A stretch of DNA of 64,000 bases from Pedobacter punctiformis. GTDB lineage: Bacteria; Bacteroidota; Bacteroidia; Sphingobacteriales; Sphingobacteriaceae. This document shows, piece after piece, positions 61,995 through 64,000 of the stretch. The notes beneath the pieces are model-generated. The model ran no database searches. It was not told the DNA's origin and saw nothing but the letters and a program-made list of their open reading frames with translations. The DNA lies in contig NZ_JAPWGM010000001.1 in assembly GCF_027213715.1 (NCBI RefSeq), forward strand, positions 372,001-436,000, given 5' to 3'. The first letter of the stretch is position 1. Every line of letters starts with the position of its first letter. Made by a program: the position numbers and the translations under genes.

Positions 61995-62185
61995 ATAGCG
62001 AAAAGACGGACTGCACAATCCGATTTGTACTACAGCACTTTTCCAAATCATTAAAATAGTTTCAAAAAAACAAAATTAATGAACTAAAAATCAACCAATT
62101 ATAATTTTTTATTACTTTCTTAAAAACCAGTTTTTGTAAGTCCTCGTAAATGAGTTCAAATAACAAAAACTTAAAAATAGAAATA

Positions 62186-62737
62186 ATGAAAAAATTAATC
62201 CTATCTGCAATGGCCATCGTTAGTATGGCATTCACATCCCAGGTTTACGCTCAAAAAAATCCAATGGTTGGCGGTGCAGCAATGTATGCAACTAAAGATA
62301 TTGTAGACAATGCCGTAAACTCAAAAGACCATACAACATTGGTAGCTGCAGTTAAAGCTGCCGGTTTAGTTGAAACTTTAAAAAGTGCAGGGCCCTTTAC
62401 CGTTTTTGCACCAACAAATGATGCGTTTAATAAACTACCGAAAGGAACAGTAGAAAACCTGGTTAAACCTGAAAATAAAGCAACTTTAACCAAAATTTTA
62501 ACCTACCATGTTGTGGCAGGCAAAATGGGCAGTAAAGAAATTGCTGCAGCAATTAAAGCAGGCAAAGGTAAAGCAATGTTAACTACCGTAGAAGGTGGTA
62601 AACTTTGGGCCTGGATGGAAGGTAAAAAATTAGTATTGAAAGATGAAAAAGGTGGAATGAGCACTGTAACCATCGCCAATGTTTGGCAAAAAAATGGCGT
62701 AATCCATGTGATAGATACCGTGTTAATGCCAAAATAA
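62186..62737 (+). CDS. Secreted fasciclin (FAS1) domain protein
   Basis: From the chosen ATG the protein has a signal peptide (LILSAMAIVSMAFTSQVYA before QK). The earlier ATG at 62150 only adds a polar prefix. The single FAS1 domain is intact: DHTTLVAAVKAAGLVETLKS, the first conserved box GPFTVFAPTNDAFNKLPKGT, then LTYHVVAGKMGSKEI, and the closing NGVIHVIDTVLMP. FAS1 proteins are surface or periplasmic adhesion-like proteins. The length of 183 is normal for single-domain bacterial members. It has its own terminator. Confidence 0.93.
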   Translation: MKKLILSAMAIVSMAFTSQVYAQKNPMVGGAAMYATKDIVDNAVNSKDHTTLVAAVKAAGLVETLKSAGPFTVFAPTNDAFNKLPKGTVENLVKPENKATLTKILTYHVVAGKMGSKEIAAAIKAGKGKAMLTTVEGGKLWAWMEGKKLVLKDEKGGMSTVTIANVWQKNGVIHVIDTVLMPK

Positions 62738-62761
62738 TATTTAGTCATCCCTATAAACAAG

Positions 62762-62792
62762 AACGTTTTTGCTCAGGCAAAAGCGTTTTTTT
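62762..62792 (+). terminator. Rho-independent terminator after the fasciclin gene
   Basis: An 11-bp stem with one G-T pair (62762-62772 with 62777-62787) and a TCAG loop runs directly into a T-tract. Confidence 0.88.
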
Positions 62793-62867
62793 GTTTCTGC
62801 AAAGTAACTTTCTGACTTTTTTTGTTTAATTGTCAGACTTTTTTCATGATTTATCTTCCCTTATATG

Positions 62868-62893
62868 TTGATGTGGCTAATTAATTAATTTTG
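62868..62893 (+). promoter_or_regulatory. Candidate promoter of the cupin gene
   Basis: TTG at 62868-62870 and an exact TAATTTTG box at 62886-62893 are 15 nt apart, slightly short of the usual 17. The box ends 22 nt before the ATG. Confidence 0.4.
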
Positions 62894-62915
62894 CTTGCAT
62901 TAATAATAAGTTAAC

Positions 62916-63797
62916 ATGAAATTCGATTTATCTCCAATAGATATAGTTGAAGACATATCTAAAACTGATTTTGAAAAAAACTACTTAAATCCACGCAAAC
63001 CATTGATCATTAAGAATATGGCTAAAAAATGGCCTGCTTACCAAAAATGGACAATGGATTATATGAAAGAGGTAGTTGGCGATAAAAATGTTCCTTTATA
63101 CGACAGTTCTAAAGCTGATCCCTCTAAGCCAATAAATGCCGCGGCCGCTGAAATGAAATTCGGCGATTATATAGATCTTATTAAAGAAACACCGACTGAT
63201 TTACGCATATTTTTATTCGATCCAATTAAATTTGCGCCCAAATTATTGGAAGATTACATTGCTCCTAAAGATTTAATGGGTGGCTTTTTGGATAGTTACC
63301 CGAATATGTTTTTTGGTGGCAAAGGTTCGGTTACCTTTCTGCATTATGATATCGATTTAGCACATATTTTCCACACGCACTTTAATGGCAGGAAGCATGT
63401 TATTTTATTTGACTACAAATGGAAAGAACGTTTATATCAAATTCCATATGCTACATATGCTTTAGAAGATTACGATGTAGAAAATCCTGATTTTGAAAAA
63501 TACCCGGCTTTAAAAGGAGTTAAAGGGGTGGAAGCATTTTTAGAACACGGTGATACGCTATTTATGCCTACGGGCTACTGGCATTGGATGAAATATCTGG
63601 ACGGATCTTTTTCTATTAGTTTAAGAGCCTGGGATAAAAGCTGGGCGGTTAAAACAAAAAGCTTGTACAACTTAACCTTACAGCGTAAATTTGACGACTT
63701 TATGAAAGCGAACTTCAGAGAGAGGTACATGAGCTGGAAAGAAGAACTTGCTATTAAAAAAGCAACCAAGGCATTACAAAAAAATTTACCCCGATAA
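62916..63797 (+). CDS. Cupin-like (JmjC-type) Fe(II)/2-oxoglutarate oxygenase family protein
   Basis: The 293-residue soluble protein resembles bacterial Cupin_8/JmjC hydroxylases. The iron-binding H-x-D pair lies in TFLHYDIDLAHIFHTHF (HYD), and the distal His in GDTLFMPTGYWHWMKY. Between them are GRKHVILFDYKWKERLYQI and a stretch of acidic and aromatic residues. The N-terminal landmark RKPLIIKNMAKKWPAYQKW is typical of factor-inhibiting-HIF-like proteins. It may hydroxylate a protein or small molecule; no partner can be named. It ends 92 nt before the next gene. Confidence 0.88.
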   Translation: MKFDLSPIDIVEDISKTDFEKNYLNPRKPLIIKNMAKKWPAYQKWTMDYMKEVVGDKNVPLYDSSKADPSKPINAAAAEMKFGDYIDLIKETPTDLRIFLFDPIKFAPKLLEDYIAPKDLMGGFLDSYPNMFFGGKGSVTFLHYDIDLAHIFHTHFNGRKHVILFDYKWKERLYQIPYATYALEDYDVENPDFEKYPALKGVKGVEAFLEHGDTLFMPTGYWHWMKYLDGSFSISLRAWDKSWAVKTKSLYNLTLQRKFDDFMKANFRERYMSWKEELAIKKATKALQKNLPR

Positions 63798-63889
63798 AAA
63801 GACCGGATTTAGAGAATAATTGAATGAAGCTAAGCCAAAAGCAGAAAAATTCATCTTGTTTTATTCTATTGTTCGATAATTAAAAAAGC

Positions 63890-64000
63890 ATGCATCAAAA
63901 CATTGTTAGGATACAAAAAAACATTGAGCCGCTCAGACAGCAAATTATTAATCACAAAGTTTATTCTTCGATAAGCGACCTGGAGGACTTGCAAATATTT
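63890..64000 (+). CDS. DUF3050 family protein, N-terminal fragment (continues past window)
   Basis: An ATG at 63890 opens a frame that runs to the last base of the window, giving 37 residues: MHQNIVRIQKNIEPLRQQII, then NHKVYSSISDLEDLQIF. The pattern I(E/Q)PLR..(I/L)..H..Y..I...EDL..F is the start of DUF3050, a heme-oxygenase-like helical family common in Bacteroidota. The 92-nt spacer separates it from the cupin gene on the same strand. I judge it real from that pattern and from codon use. Confidence 0.75.
   Translation, partial: MHQNIVRIQKNIEPLRQQIINHKVYSSISDLEDLQIF

Overview
The window reads as chromosomal DNA of a Bacteroidota species, most likely family Sphingobacteriaceae and Pedobacter-like. 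The gene content points this way: the type IX secretion core gldK-gldL-gldM-gldN, gldB and a porW/sprE homologue, DUF2490, DUF4271, DUF4349 and DUF3050 proteins, and a two-component-propeller (reg_prop) sensor kinase. AT-rich codon use, weak Shine-Dalgarno sequences and promoter -7 boxes of the TAnnTTTG type agree. The species is an inference. I saw no tRNA, rRNA, CRISPR array, transposase or integrase.

Layout. 1-8.1 kb: the end of an M1 metallopeptidase, a GIN-repeat protein, DinB, two outer-membrane proteins, the enoyl reductase FabV, a GNAT enzyme, a cold-shock-domain protein, a SIMPL protein and a small envelope protein. 8.1-22.7 kb: mostly housekeeping genes (serS, rsmI, lnt, lspA, osmC-like, nadE, gldB, patatin, comB-like, gcvT, a GT4 glycosyltransferase, rnhB), with short terminator and promoter spacers. 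21.7-30.6 kb: an AT-rich accessory block with a secreted unknown, a TfoX-like protein, a large sensor kinase, its NarL-type response regulator and two large secreted proteins that share a four-cluster cysteine module. This block is the best candidate for something undescribed. 30.6-36.8 kb: an overlapping envelope operon (flippase-like, GT2, OppC-like permease), ruvC, and three envelope or periplasmic genes. 36.9-42.9 kb: an ATP synthase operon (atpZ, a membrane protein, atpB-E-F-H-A-G) lacking atpD and atpC. 43-50.2 kb: porW/sprE, a class A penicillin-binding protein and uvrC. 50.3-57 kb: DUF4271, hemD and gldKLMN on the minus strand. 57-64 kb: an S41 peptidase, an NTF2-like protein, hemW, an SDR, a fasciclin protein, a JmjC-like cupin and the start of a DUF3050 gene.

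How the genes work together. GldK/L/M/N with PorW/SprE and GldB form much of a type IX secretion/gliding apparatus. Lnt and LspA mature the many lipoproteins seen here (GldB, GldK, PorW/SprE, DUF4349). The F0F1 complex and the GldL-GldM motor both depend on proton-motive force.

Regulatory texture. Strong hairpin terminators separate most convergent genes. Several -7 boxes end only 4-6 nt before a start codon, which suggests leaderless or nearly leaderless messages. Several spacers hold imperfect hairpins built from repeated short words; two lie inside the ATP synthase operon. An 18-nt sequence is exactly shared by two spacers. Perfect inverted repeats bracket or overlap likely promoters of the OsmC-like, fabV and nadE/gldB regions.
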